NCBI GenBank assembly: GCA_963693315.1
Contig: OY856186.1
Coordinates: 279,701,491 to 279,765,490, forward strand
DNA from: Diogma glabrata
Lineage: Eukaryota > Arthropoda > Insecta > Diptera > Cylindrotomidae
Length of the DNA stretch: 64,000 bases
Reading direction: 5' to 3'
Position 1 is the first letter of the stretch; each line of letters opens with the position of its first letter. The position numbers were made by a program, and so were the translations under genes. Below are positions 9,410 to 21,103 of this stretch, piece by piece. Under the pieces are notes generated by a model, which worked only from the letters and a program-made list of their open reading frames with translations, was not told where the DNA came from and ran no database searches.

Positions 9410-12400
9410 TAAGTAATTAAAAATTTAGATTATGTAAAAACTGTTTAAAAATTATAATTTCATATATTTTTCAAACAATCCTCGTACATCAGCTACAAAT
9501 TGTCCCCAAATAAAAAAATTTCCAAATATTGTATTGTATAACTTAATTAGAGAAAATTTTTAATTATTTTTTGTATTGGAAAATTATAGTGTTGTACCAT
9601 CGATTTTGAATAGAGTTTATTGGAAAAATGCATTTTCACTATAAACTTTTGGAATGTTATTTTAAGTGCATTAAAATGAGTTTGTTTAATTTAGTTTTTA
9701 TTTGTTTTGTGGATCAAAATGAAGTGATAAGTTAATTCTTTGTGTATGGGTATCTTCTTTATTTTATTGTTAGTTCAAATCCATGGCAAATTAGTTTAAA
9801 AATCAGATTCGGAAATTTGAATGGAAATAACAGATTTATTGGATGATAATGAGGATGTATAATTATTTGGAAATTTGATGTCATTTGCTAGGAGTTAAAT
9901 ATTTTTTTGCTTGTGGCATTGTATATACAAATATTTGAAGAAAAATAAATACATTTTCGACATACCATACAGAACAATAAACTTTCATTCTATCATGTCA
10001 TCAAAATATTTTTTTTGTTCGTCAGCATCATACCCAACAATAAAATTCTTTTAAAATCTAATAAACAACATCACTTAAAATCACCCCAAAAACACTTCAA
10101 AACAGTTTCATAATAAAAGCTCCAAGAAAATTATATCAATTTTCAATTTAACTAAAAAAAACGAACTTTATTTTCATCTCTAACCATGTATAGTCAGGTC
10201 TCTGTCAATTTCCCTTCACGACCGCTTTGTCGTTATTGTTTATATCTTTTTTTGTTGTTTTTCCTTTTGAAGTCATATAATAAAAACAAAAACAAAAATC
10301 GGGATAAGAAAATTGTCACCTCATCCGAAATTTGCCCTGTTAACACCTTTTCTTCTAATTTTCTTTATGTTTAAGTCATTTGTGTGTGTTTGTATATGGT
10401 TGTGTTGTTGTTTTATTGTTTTGTCAACTTTTATTTTACTTGATATTTTTATTTTTTCTTCACTGAGTGTAAGGGTTGTGAAAGAAGATGAATTAAATGA
10501 GAAGTGAGCTGAATAAGTTAGAGTTAAATTAAATTTTTTTTTTTTGGTATGGATTGTTTACGAAGTAACAAATTTTCCTTTTTGTGTAATGAATTTAGAC
10601 GTTCACATTTGTTTTTGGTTTACTGTTGTTGGGTGTGGATTTATTTGAAGATTTTTTTTTATATATTCAATGTCGATCAAATTTAACTGAAATCGGGTAT
10701 TTTGTTGAACGGAATAAGCAAGTCATACTGGATGTCTTTTTCAACTTTGTAGGTCGTTGTTATTATTGATGTTTCTGAATGACTAGAACTATTTTTTCAG
10801 TTAGTCAAAGTTAATTAGCTAAAACATGTATTTAATTTAATACTTCCAAAATTTTACACTTTAAATACAGATAAAAATTCTTAAATGCCATGCAATTGTC
10901 TTACAAAATAGAAGAAAACTTTAAATCTTAAACTTTATGATTAAAAAAGATTGGAATTTTATGAAGAAAAGACTAAAATGAAAACAGAATTGAAAATGCG
11001 GCAAAATTTTGAGGAAAAATTATAATATTTTTGCTTTTTAGAAGTTTTTATACATATATTGTACAAATTATAATAATGAAATGGAATTTTGGGATAGCAG
11101 TGAATAAGAAAATATAATTTGCAAGAAAAAACAAATTGCGTTACGAGAAAAATGTGAAATTTTTATTGAGTTATTTTGAAAATGTAAATTTCAAAAAATC
11201 TCAACCTAATACTTTTTTTTTTTTAAATTCATGCAATTAAGAATACAGATTTTGAAACAAAATCAAAAGTGTAAGTTTTGTTTTTTGAAGAATTTATCAA
11301 ATTATTGGAGATGAGATCATCGAATAATTAAGCTCCTCATTTAACTTTAAATGATGATATTAGAAACGAATTTACTTATATTCCAATTAAAATGAACTTG
11401 TATGTAAAGACCACAAAACAACGTAATGCTGCGACCTCCAAGCCGGTTTTCAATGTCAGACAGACGGCTGTCTGACATCGAATATTAATTAAGGCTAGCA
11501 GCTAGCGCCTCGATTTGCAAACTCTACATACGTTCAAAATCTTTAGCTTTACGTCCTAGCATCATAATGTACTATTTCATAAAATGGAAATTATGGAAAA
11601 TTAATTTTATTTTTTATATATGTAGTTACATTTTTTGTTTCTGAATATTTTTTTTGAAAATTGTAACATTAAAAAAATAGAAAAATCATTTACAAATGCA
11701 ATCATACACATATATTTTCTATCTACAACTTAAATATACAACCACTACAATCATTTGACATAATAACGTAACCAAAAATATTAGTCTAGAAAAAATTCAT
11801 AACGTATTAGAAGATTCCAGTTATAAAAGTCATACAGTAAATTATGAAATTTGTCAATAAGTTATATTAAATCTTTTTCGATACAAATAAATGATTTTTA
11901 CTCTAAGAAAGTCTAGAAAAGTTTGAAATCGTATATTTTTTACTATTATTTTCAAATACGTTTTTATGCCTAAGATTGGAATTAATAAAACTCTTATGTG
12001 TATATTTCCACTTAATGTGACTAAAAATGATTGCGATAGTTTTCATAAGACACGTATGGTTACTTGGGATATTAGACCACGTTAATAAACAAACTATTTT
12101 GATATCGTGCTATCGATGTTGAATGAAGTTTCATTATCATTGTTTGAATAGTGAAACAAAAATAAAATTAGCAGTAGAAGTGATATGTTGATACAACGAA
12201 TAAATTCTATGGTGAAATTGTGTTATGTGACAACTCTAGCTAAAAAACAATAGAAATTTTAAAAGTAAAAATTAATAGGTGGACTAAAATATTTTTTAAT
12301 GAAATCCAAAGAACCCGAAATCCAATTTTTCAAATATTATTTGATTTTCAGCATTCTAATATTATAAATAATATTTAAATAATTAGAAAATGTTCAAAGA

Positions 12401-13689
12401 TATCATTTAACATTTCAAGAGGTTTGACTTTCTTCCTCCAGTCGTAGTTTAAAATGGTCACCTGATGAAATAACTGGAAAACACATTAGATTTTGTGTTA
12501 GCCGGAAGGAATTGTAACGACCAACAAAAATCTGTTCAGTAGACATTTTATTTTAAAATCTAAAACAGACAATCTTCACATTGATCGTACATTCATTCCG
12601 TACTATCAAATAATTGAAGATTTGTTTTATAAATAACATCTGTCAGTTTATGACGTTCCACTGTAATGCATATCAATTGTTATTTTCTTTTCTCAATGCG
12701 AAACAAATATATTTTTTCTCGTTTTAAACTAAAACCAAAATAAAGTAAATTGATTCTGCGCAGATGCATTGATATTGAAATCATTAATAAGATACTGCAT
12801 TTTGGAAGTTTTAATTGAAATATGTTCGCAATATTAATAATTGATTAAATTTTGAAGCCCAAAGTATGGTTTGGAATGTACCAGTTCAGTGACAAGAAGC
12901 AAATTGTGAAAATAGCTTGAAGCTAATAAAAGATGAAGAAATAGAAAGAACAGATAAAGATTATGATGAATTGTGAAAAAACAGCCAAATCACTTTAGTT
13001 TTGTTCAATAATAGAAAATAACCCATACTTTGAAGTAATGGTATTTTGTTCTTGTAAGTCTAATGTGTAATAAACTTTTCTCTAATCTATAATAGGTAAT
13101 TTGAACGATTCAATACCTATCTTACCTATTCAATACCTATTTTATACTTTTATCTTTGTATTTTAAACATTTTTGCCAAGTTACACCTCATAAATACAAA
13201 GTTACACATAGTTATAAATTTTGTTCTGAAAATTACAAAATTCAGCCGCCATCTTGGGTTTTGACTGATTTCCTGGGCCTGGATTATTGGGGATTTTGAA
13301 TATTTTAAAAAAGACACTTTTCACAATAGAATGCAAAAAGATTAATTTGTGTTGCAATTTTGCCCAGGTCATTATTTTTACACCATATTGCACTAGTGTG
13401 ACTGCACTATTGACTGCACTAGTGTGTGATTGCATTTGTAAATGAGGCGTCTATTTTCTTGCCATTTTTTTAATGATACAATTTAAATAAAAAATATTGC
13501 GACGCTGATGCATAGGCTGACTTCACCACAGCTCTGGAAACATAGTGGTCTGGATATATAATGAGCTAACATCCATCAAATACTTTAATTAAAAGCTAAC
13601 CAACGTTATAGACTTCGGAGTTCTAATAATAAAAATATTAAAGCAAGCAGTAGTATCCCAACAAACATAAATAATGTTGTACGAAAAGA
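9410..13689. other. AT-rich non-coding DNA, one dispersed repeat
   Basis: No gene is supportable in 4.3 kb. One point of structure: about 11,490-11,580 (tagcgcctcgatttgcaaac ... tagctttacgtcctag) is a copy of a dispersed repeat also seen at about 43,680-43,830 and 62,345-62,485. It is preceded by a perfect 10-bp hairpin at 11,454-11,477. Confidence 0.5.
11454..11477. repeat. Perfect 10-bp stem hairpin
   Basis: TGTCAGACAG at 11,454-11,463 and CTGTCTGACA at 11,468-11,477 form a perfect stem around a 4-base loop. It sits just upstream of the dispersed repeat at about 11,490 and may be the end of that element. Confidence 0.6.
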
Positions 13690-13796
13690 AGTAAAAAAAA
13701 AATTAACTGGAAGTTAGAATGCATAACTGTTGTAAACCGTACTAAATGTGTATGTACCAAGTTTCATCCAATAGGTGAATGTAAAACATTCGTTTA

Positions 13797-14319
13797 TTGG
13801 GTGTCACAGTTTCAAATGACCTACTCTGGAACGATCATGTAATGGCGATGGCAAAAAGTGCGTCTAAAAAACTCGGCCTCCTAAATAGATGCAAAAAATT
13901 TTTCACTCCATACCAATTGCTCCATGTTTATAAGTCCTATATTCGTCCCTGTATGGAGTACTGCTGTCAAGTTTGGGGTGCTGCCTCTGTTTTCATCTTG
14001 GCGCTCTTGGACTCTGTTCAAAAGCAGGCTATACGAATTGTGGGTGATCGAACTTTGACATCAAAACTTGATTCCCTACAACATCGTCGCACTGTTGCTT
14101 ACCTCGTTGTTTTTTACAAAAATCGTCATCAGCAGTGCTCAGATGAAATCAGCGGCATCATGCCTCAAACTTATTCTTACCCCCGTTCCACTCGGCAATC
14201 GGCTGCCGCAACCGGTGAAACGGTAAAGATCCCGCGCTGTCATACTGGCAGATCGCAGAGAGACTTCTTTATCCGAACTGCGTACAAATGGAATAGTTTG
14301 CCGGAACACTTAGTCTGAG
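13797..14319 (+). pseudogene. LINE-1 RT C-terminal fragment (dead copy)
   Basis: The 173-residue frame matches residues about 833-1005 of the intact LINE-1 ORF with few substitutions (LLWNDHVMAMAKSASKKLGL through YKWNSLPEHLV). It lacks the endonuclease and RT catalytic motifs because of 5' truncation. A C-to-G change turns the serine codon in ttagtctcagg into TGA (ttagtctgagg), ending the frame early. Confidence 0.9.
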
Positions 14320-14598
14320 GTGGCTTCAACCCGCAGATTTTTAAAAAAAGCGTTAATCTACACCTTAGAACGCCAGTTGTTGTATCGTGTAAACTGTCAC
14401 GTCTCGCTGTAAAAGTTCCCCAATTGAGACATGCCGAGTCCCAGCAGACAACAAGCAGCGCAAAGTTGGTAAGCTTTCGCAAATAAGTCAAGTGACAGAT
14501 GCAAGTTAATGAGATTATTTATTTAAGGTAAGTTCTATTGTAATAAAACGAAATAAAAATGTTGACCATCATGACCATCAACCGAAGTTCCATACTTC

Positions 14599-14755
14599 AG
14601 AGCCCTGTTCAGTAATTGTATGTGGAACTGATGACAGATATGAGCCTAATAATCTCTTTCTACGCACATCAAATTTCCCAAAAAAAACTAAAACTAAAGA
14701 AAAAACTAAAACTAATGAAAAAAAACTACCTAATACTCTTACTGAACAGTGCCCT
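14599..14755. mobile_element. Small TIR insert inside the Gypsy derivative
   Basis: AGAGCCCTGTTCAGTAA at 14,599-14,615 and the inverse of AGGGCACTGTTCAGTAA at 14,739-14,755 make a 17-bp TIR with two mismatches around about 120 bp of A-rich DNA (actaaaactaaag repeats). It is MITE-like, with no clear target duplication. Confidence 0.5.
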
Positions 14756-15239
14756 CAAGTACCAAAATTCAATTTCAGGTAATGAGAGACAGCATTACTA
14801 TTGTCAGCGATGAAAGCTATTTAGAACAAATAGTAAAAATTTTTGAAATTTAATGACAAATGAATGGGGAGGGTTAGCTAATTCAAAGTAGAGTCAGATA
14901 ACCGCAGACAAAGTCTTAAGCGGCTCACATCTAACACGAAAACGTTGATATGTTAAGCATAGTGGATGATTTATTAGAACAACCAAGGTGAGAAATTTTA
15001 ATAAATCAAGATACTAATTAAGATTAAAGAATAATAATAAAAAAAAACTAAATAATTAATAAATTAATAATGAAAAAAAAAACTATTACAGAATAAATTA
15101 ACAGGGATATATACTAAAGATAATACAAAATAAGTTAAGAGATTTAAAACTGATGGGGGACTGAATCAATCAAATGTCATAATTGGATGTCTTTAGAAGG
15201 GTAAGTCCCCATGTCCTTACCATCTAAATTCGTACACTT

Positions 15240-17153
15240 TTACAGGTTCTTACCAACCTTGCACTCTATTATGGCTGGTACCAGTTGTGAAGCCATTTTG
15301 GCCGAACGTTTATTAGCAGCACCACCCAAGCGATGTTGCCACACCAAGACCCGTTGTTGTGGCCGAAAAGTTCGTAGTCGGGTTCGCATTCGCGAAGTAT
15401 ATTGTTGTTGAGACCTTTTTTCTGTTGCTACTATATGTTGTTGAAAGTTAGATCTGAAGTTTGCTAACTGATCTGCATGATAAAGTGCTTGGGCAATTGG
15501 AACTTCGAGACTATGTGTTCGTTCTTGGTTACGATCACTCTGAACTAGATCAGCTATAAATGAAGGAGTGATGCCAAAGTCTCTCCAAAAATCTGCACCC
15601 AGGTACACCTCTTCCTTCAGATTTGGGACTACATAGAACCTAAAAGATTTTGTAAAACCGTTGAAAGAAATTGGAACGTCGACGGATCCCAAAATATGGT
15701 TACGTGTACCATCCACTGTACGGATGAAAGATGAAAACTTACGATATGAGATTCCGACATTATTTAATAACTCTAAAGAATTTCTTCCTAGAAAACTGAT
15801 AGCAGCCCTATTATCCAGAAGTCCATATACAATTTTATCAAGGATGTCGATGTAAATATGTGGCCTAGAATCATTTAGTTCGGAAATGATAGAAACAACA
15901 CACGCTTTATTGAAGATCTTTCGCAACTTCAGATAACGTTTGAAACGTTCGTAGCGCTTCAAAGAAATTAGTTTTCGTCGAACCGGAATTTGAACTGAAC
16001 TAGATTTAGGTTCATTGTATATACCTGTTGAAATACAGGGATTATTTATCGATTGTTCGTTCTTAAATGTCGAAAAGGTTTCCATTGCTTCTGTAGCGAC
16101 GTATCGTTTTCGGTATTCATCAGTTTGTGTTTCTAGCTGACCAGTTGTTTTCGATGTTGTTGGAAAAGATGACCATAGCCTTTCATATGTCTGGCACAGT
16201 ACCCGCAAGTCAGCTAGAGTAACTACATTAGCCACCATTGTAGCGTTTCTTAATTCATCTGACATGCCTTCCCTTACAATCTCAATCATCTCCATTTCTG
16301 AAAATGGTTGAGCCAGTCGTTTGTTGAGCTTGCTAACCTCTATGATGTAATCAAATATCATCTCATTTTCATTTTGTCTTCTGTTTAGTAGTGCACTCAG
16401 TACAGCCTTATCGTCGTTAAGAGTACCAAACGTTCGTAATAAACTTTCTCGGAGTATGGGGTAGGTCACCACCCGATACTCATAAGTAAGGTTTATATAA
16501 TGTTTATCCGCGACTCCACGAAGATACCGGGGAAAGATTGACTTTAAATCATCAAAGGTCACCTGATCCCGCCGTGCAGCCACTTCAACCAAATGGATGA
16601 ACTCGTGAGCATCTGGTGATGACCCATCCCCTGAGAACAGAGGAAGCCAATCTGTGCAAAATTGACTCAAGTCCTGATAGTCTTCGTACTCTTCCTGCTG
16701 CATTACTGGTGTTGGCACTGCCTGTATCCTAGCCACTTGTTGATAAGAAGGTAGAGCAGACAAAGATTTAATCTTATTGAGTGATTCATTCAAACTCCTA
16801 GTGGCATAATTACGGCCGTACACAATTTCATCACTGTCACCCAATCGGTTGACACGATCTAGATAATGTTTAACACGGTTTAAAAAGCCCTGTAAAATAT
16901 ATGGTTGTACTGAGGGTACAAGATCCCTCGCTTTACTGGACAAAAATAAGGCAGCGTCCACAATCGCTTCGCTTTCTTCAGTCATGTTCACCGTGTGTGA
17001 CTGAAACATCCTTGTAGCTGGATTACGCGCAGCGTTGCTCAGTTGTTGTATCCAGTCCTCGCTGTTGTACTGTATGTCCCGGAGGAAGCATTCGACCCAC
17101 AACTCGTATTCTTCAAGACCGTAGAACGGATGGTCCAACGGAACAACTGACAT
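15240..17153 (-). CDS. Gag-protease-integrase-tail fusion of a Gypsy-type element
   Basis: The frame is uninterrupted for 637 residues. Residues about 170-330 look like a retrotransposon Gag capsid (PLFSGDGSSPDAHEFI onward, helix-rich with NENEMIFDYI). No CCHC zinc knuckle is visible where one would be expected (330-430). Residues about 430-530 have the retropepsin layout (YGLLDNRAAISFLG, later VYLGADFWRDFGI), but the catalytic D-T/S-G-A is D-N-R-A at 447-450, so activity is doubtful. At about 540-555 the protein passes straight into the C-terminal end of pol (QYTSRMRTRLRTFRPQQRVL, then GAANKRSAKM), like the post-catalytic integrase region. RT, RNase H and the integrase core are missing. It is probably a packaging-capable but non-autonomous derivative; a simple dead deletion copy is the alternative. 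Confidence 0.75.
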   Translation of the reverse strand: MSVVPLDHPFYGLEEYELWVECFLRDIQYNSEDWIQQLSNAARNPATRMFQSHTVNMTEESEAIVDAALFLSSKARDLVPSVQPYILQGFLNRVKHYLDRVNRLGDSDEIVYGRNYATRSLNESLNKIKSLSALPSYQQVARIQAVPTPVMQQEEYEDYQDLSQFCTDWLPLFSGDGSSPDAHEFIHLVEVAARRDQVTFDDLKSIFPRYLRGVADKHYINLTYEYRVVTYPILRESLLRTFGTLNDDKAVLSALLNRRQNENEMIFDYIIEVSKLNKRLAQPFSEMEMIEIVREGMSDELRNATMVANVVTLADLRVLCQTYERLWSSFPTTSKTTGQLETQTDEYRKRYVATEAMETFSTFKNEQSINNPCISTGIYNEPKSSSVQIPVRRKLISLKRYERFKRYLKLRKIFNKACVVSIISELNDSRPHIYIDILDKIVYGLLDNRAAISFLGRNSLELLNNVGISYRKFSSFIRTVDGTRNHILGSVDVPISFNGFTKSFRFYVVPNLKEEVYLGADFWRDFGITPSFIADLVQSDRNQERTHSLEVPIAQALYHADQLANFRSNFQQHIVATEKRSQQQYTSRMRTRLRTFRPQQRVLVWQHRLGGAANKRSAKMASQLVPAIIECKVGKNL

Positions 17154-19042
17154 TTTTTTTGTTGTCAGAGTTTAAAAGAAGGACAAAAAATACAAAAAAA
17201 ATTGCAACTCAACAAAACCAACAACAAACGATAATGATCGTGACCCCCTAGAATGTTTTTCCGCGCAAAAATGTCAAAAAAAAACACATCAACCGTAAAA
17301 AAAAATTGCGGCATAACAGTTGTGGGACCCAGATCTAGACCTAGGTCTTAAAAGGTATTTATGTGTTGTTGTGACACATATTCTAAACCCTATCACACAA
17401 CACATTTTATTAAAAAAAAAAAAATCGATTATCAGGTGCATTGAGCTTCCAAAATAACAGGTGCTCGGAGCACCCCCTACCACTTTGCTCACTATCGCTA
17501 AAAAAACTAATCAGTTCCTTGCCATACATATTTGCTTCTTTTTGCGAAGTGTCATCAAAATTACTTAACGAACGAATATTGTATGCTCCCAACAAACATT
17601 GAAACAATAAACAGGTGTACGGGAGGATCCCCACCATTTATCCCTATATTGTCCAAAAACTAATAAGTTCTTTGTCATTAAAGTCTTCATCTTTTTTCAA
17701 AGTGTCATTAAAATTGATTAATGAATGAAGTCTGTATGCTCCCAACAAACTTAAAAAACAAAGTGTGAAATGTCAGCAGTTGTATGGTAGACCCCCCGCC
17801 ACTTTGGCCAATGTGTTCAAGAAGATGATAATTATCTTCTTACGCTGATTGGAACCTTTTCCATAAGTTTCATCATAATCACTTCATTATTGTAGGCTGT
17901 AGTGTGCATAAAGACACTGAAAAAACTTCCAACAATTAATAAAAAAATTTTTTTTACCGGGAGTAAAAAACCGGAAGTTGGGATGCCGAACTGTTGTAAA
18001 CCATACTAAATGCTTATGTACCAAGTTTCATCCTTGATTATCAGGTACAGATGTTATTGACCTTTCAAAAAAACAGGTGTATGGGACGCCCCCCACCACT
18101 TTGTTCACTATCGCTCAAAATCTAATCAGTTCCTTTCCATACATGTTTGCATCTTTTTCCAAAGTGTCATCAAAGTTTGTTCACGAACGAATGCTGTGTG
18201 CTCAACAAACATTGAAAAAATGATGACACAGTAAACGGGTGTTCGGGAGGCCCCGTACCACTTATCCCAATATTGTCCAAAAACTAATCAGTTCTTTGTC
18301 CTTTAAGTCTCCATATTTTTTCAAAGTGTCATTAGAATTGATTAATGAATGAAGTCTGTATGCTCCCAACAAACTTAAAAAACAAAGTGTGAAATGTCAG
18401 CAGTTGTATGGTAGACCCCCCGCCACTTTGATCAATCTGTTCCAAAAGATGATAATTATCTTCTCACACTGACTGGACCCTTTTCCATAAGTTTCATCAT
18501 AATCACTTCATTATTGTAGGCTGTAGTGTGCATAAACACACTGAAAAAGATTGAAAATTTACAAAAAAAATTTTTTACCGGAAGTAAAAAAGCGGAAGTT
18601 GGGATGCAGAACTGTTGTGAACCGTACTAAATCCTCATGTACCAAGTTTCATCCAATTCGATTATCAGGTACAGATGTTATTGAGCTTTCAAAAAACAGG
18701 TGTATGGGACACCCCACACCACTTTGTTTACTATCGCTTAAAAACTAATCAGTTCCTTGTCATCAATGTTTGCATCTTTTTCCAAAGTGTCATTAAAGTT
18801 CGTTCACGAACGAATGCTGTGTGCTCCCAACAAACATTGAAAAAAGTGAGACAAATTAAACAGGTGTTCAGGAGGACCCCCACCACTTATTCCAATATTG
18901 TCCACAAACTAATCAGTTCTTTGTCACTTAAGTCTCCATCTTTTTTCAAAGTGTCATTAAAATAAATTAATGAATGAAGTCTGTATGCTCCCAACAAACT
19001 TAAAAAACAAAGTGTGAAAAGTCAGCATTTGTATGGTAGACC

Positions 19043-19678
19043 TATAGCTTGTAGGTTAGCGCTATAAAAATATTAAATAAGCATCTTGAAACTAGATGAT
19101 CCAAATTATAACTTCTCTTTGTGTGGTAACATATATCCACATAAACATAATCCAGATATACTATAGACCTTATTTCACAAATGTTCGATAGTGGATGTTG
19201 ACCATTATAAGATCCATCAATCAAAATAATAAATTGTTGTTGACATTCATAAACTGAATGTCACTCGGAAAATGATATTTATTATATCTAATTATAAATT
19301 TATTGATATTTACAGATGTAGTATCAGGTGATGAATTCAACAGCTTTTATATATTAATGAATTTAAGCATCACATATATTTGCACTTGCATTAAACATAT
19401 ACCAATAATAAAAATTCAATTAATTCAATAGACAATAACCATGCTATACATTTTCGTTAGTTCATATATATAATTTTAAATTGTTTGTGTTTTTTGGTAT
19501 TTAAATATATGAAACTTAAATTAATCTAAATAACACTAATTTCTTGTAATCATTTTTAGTGAATCTAATAATCTGAATATGAAAAAGCTAATGATTTTTT
19601 GTTTTTCCTATTATTTCAAAAACTACTATTTTTTAAAAAAAGTAATTTAAATTTTTAGTTGAACGATACGCCACAGAC
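19043..19678. mobile_element. Unclassified 636-bp insert in the tandem array
   Basis: The array sequence stops at ggtagacc (about 19,042) and resumes at tccccgccactttgatcaat (about 19,678), so the interval is an insertion. Its ends (tatagcttgtaggtt and cgccacagac) show no convincing TIR and no coding frame. A possible agac duplication flanks it. Class unknown. Confidence 0.55.
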
Positions 19679-20048
19679 TCCCCGCCACTTTGATCAATGT
19701 TTTGCTTCTTTGTAATATTATAATAATCATAAATCGAACTATGGTTTAGTGAAATTGTATAGTGTTATCTTTATAACAGCAATTGTTTTTTGTTAAATAA
19801 AGTACTAAAACATCATATATGTGTGCAAAATTTAATAGCATTCTAGTTGTTAAAATACAGTTTTTAGAAAAACAATTTTTAAAGTACATAAACATTTTAT
19901 GTGTGTGCAAAATATAATATTATATCATATTCCAGTGTAAACATACAGTTATTATAAAACAATATCATCTAGTTTAAACGTTTTTAGTCTCAGCTGTGTG
20001 CTTTTGTTGTACGTAATCTGCTTTGTTTATTTTGTGACATGTCAAATA

Positions 20049-20834
20049 ATGTCTTTATGCAAATTTTGTGCATTGAAAATTAGTAGGGATCTTCCTGACT
20101 TGCTGAAAATCAAATGTGATTTTTGTAATGAGTTGTTTCACTCCGCTTGTGTGAATCTTTTGGAAAGTGATGTTGATCTCATAAAAAAACAAAAACAATT
20201 CTGGTATTGTGATACATGTCAAATTAAAAAAGGAAACACTAATCAAATGTCTGGATCTGAAACTTCTAATTCTCCTATAAATACATCAGGGAGTTATGAA
20301 GTAGCTAAAATTGATTTGATAATTACTCAGTTGGCTAAATTAGAGCTGCGTCTTAATAATATAGATGCACAGTTCAAACTCATTAATGACGTTTGTGCTG
20401 AAAATCAGCTTCTGAAACAAAAAATTGGGGATTTGGAACTGAAAATTGATTATCTTGAGCAGTCTAAAAAGAATAAATGTGTGGAGTTATTTGGATTGCC
20501 AGACTGCACAAATGAAAATTGCATCGAAAATGTTACTAGATTTGCTAAAACTGCCTTAGATATTGATCTTAAAGTTAGTGATATTTCTATTTGTAAGCCT
20601 TTTAATAATAAAAATTCATCTGGTCAAGCAAATCATAAGTCTGGCATTACATTAAAATTAAAAACCATTGATTTGAAGCGCAATATTCTTTCAAGTTGGC
20701 GAAAAAGGAATAAAAGTATTGGAGCCAATTTAGTTCAACTTGGCTATGATAAAAATGCTAAAATATTTATCAACGAAAGCCTTACTTCTTTCAAAAAACA
20801 TCTTTTAAATGCTACTAAGAGGGTTAAAAAGTAA
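20049..20834 (+). pseudogene. LINE-2 ORF1: PHD finger, coiled coil, FP-like C-terminus, with premature stop
   Basis: ORF1 probably encodes the RNA-binding and assembly protein of the element. From the Met at 20,049 the Cys/His pattern is a complete C4HC3 PHD finger: C4, C7, C23, C26, H31, C34, C54, C57. An upstream in-frame Met (19,998) would only add a hydrophobic leader and is less likely. A heptad-rich coiled coil follows at about residues 90-140, then a conserved-looking domain beginning CVELFGLPD. The frame ends at TAA (20,832-20,834). The same frame then stays open to 20,941 and reads YKYIWIRDATIMVRKDDGEK, the usual end of this domain in PHD-type ORF1 proteins. The TAA is therefore most likely a single-base nonsense change. 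Confidence 0.75.
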
Positions 20835-21103
20835 AAAAATTACAAATATATTTGGATTCGCGATGCGACAATCATGGTTCGTAAAGATGATGGTGAAAAG
20901 GTTTTGTATATAAACAAATTGGCGGATCTTAACAAACTTTAAAACAATAATTTTTCTTTTAATTTAACTTTTTTTGTATTGTTTCATTGTATCAAATTTA
21001 ATTTAGTTACTACTTTATTAACTCGGTTTTTATCAATGGTTTATTTTCATCTCTATATTTCATTATTATTTTTTATTTGTATACATTTTAGATCTGATTC
21101 GAT

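Larger units (their letters stand above)
14381..17320 (-). mobile_element. Gypsy-type LTR-retrotransposon derivative inserted in LINE-1 copy 3
   Basis: The boundaries come from the split LINE-1 sequence. Read on the minus strand, the insert begins TGTTATGCC and ends near CACGATACA, flanked by ACAAC on both sides. This fits a 5-bp target duplication, although the target contains an AAC microrepeat that blurs the exact edge. TG...CA ends are usual for LTR elements, but no matching pair of long LTRs is visible: only about 165 bp precede the ORF, and no copy of its start occurs at the other end. About 2.94 kb is short for Gypsy, in line with a large internal deletion. A small TIR insert sits at 14,599-14,755. 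Confidence 0.75.
13771..17424 (+). mobile_element. LINE-1 copy 3: 5'-truncated, split by a Gypsy-type insertion
   Basis: The 5' piece (13,771-14,380) and the 3' piece (about 17,321-17,424, with gacctaggtcttaaaagg and a poly(A) tail) together match the last roughly 700 bases of copy 1. The break is at cgccagttgt/tgtgggaccc. The truncated 5' end joins the 620-bp array through ccaat microhomology, and the array resumes right after the poly(A) with tcgattatcagg. This gives the order array, then LINE-1, then Gypsy. Confidence 0.9.

Noticed and set aside
18551..18965. Overlapping ORFs of 65-96 codons
   Set aside because: They lie inside the 620-bp tandem array and recur with it.
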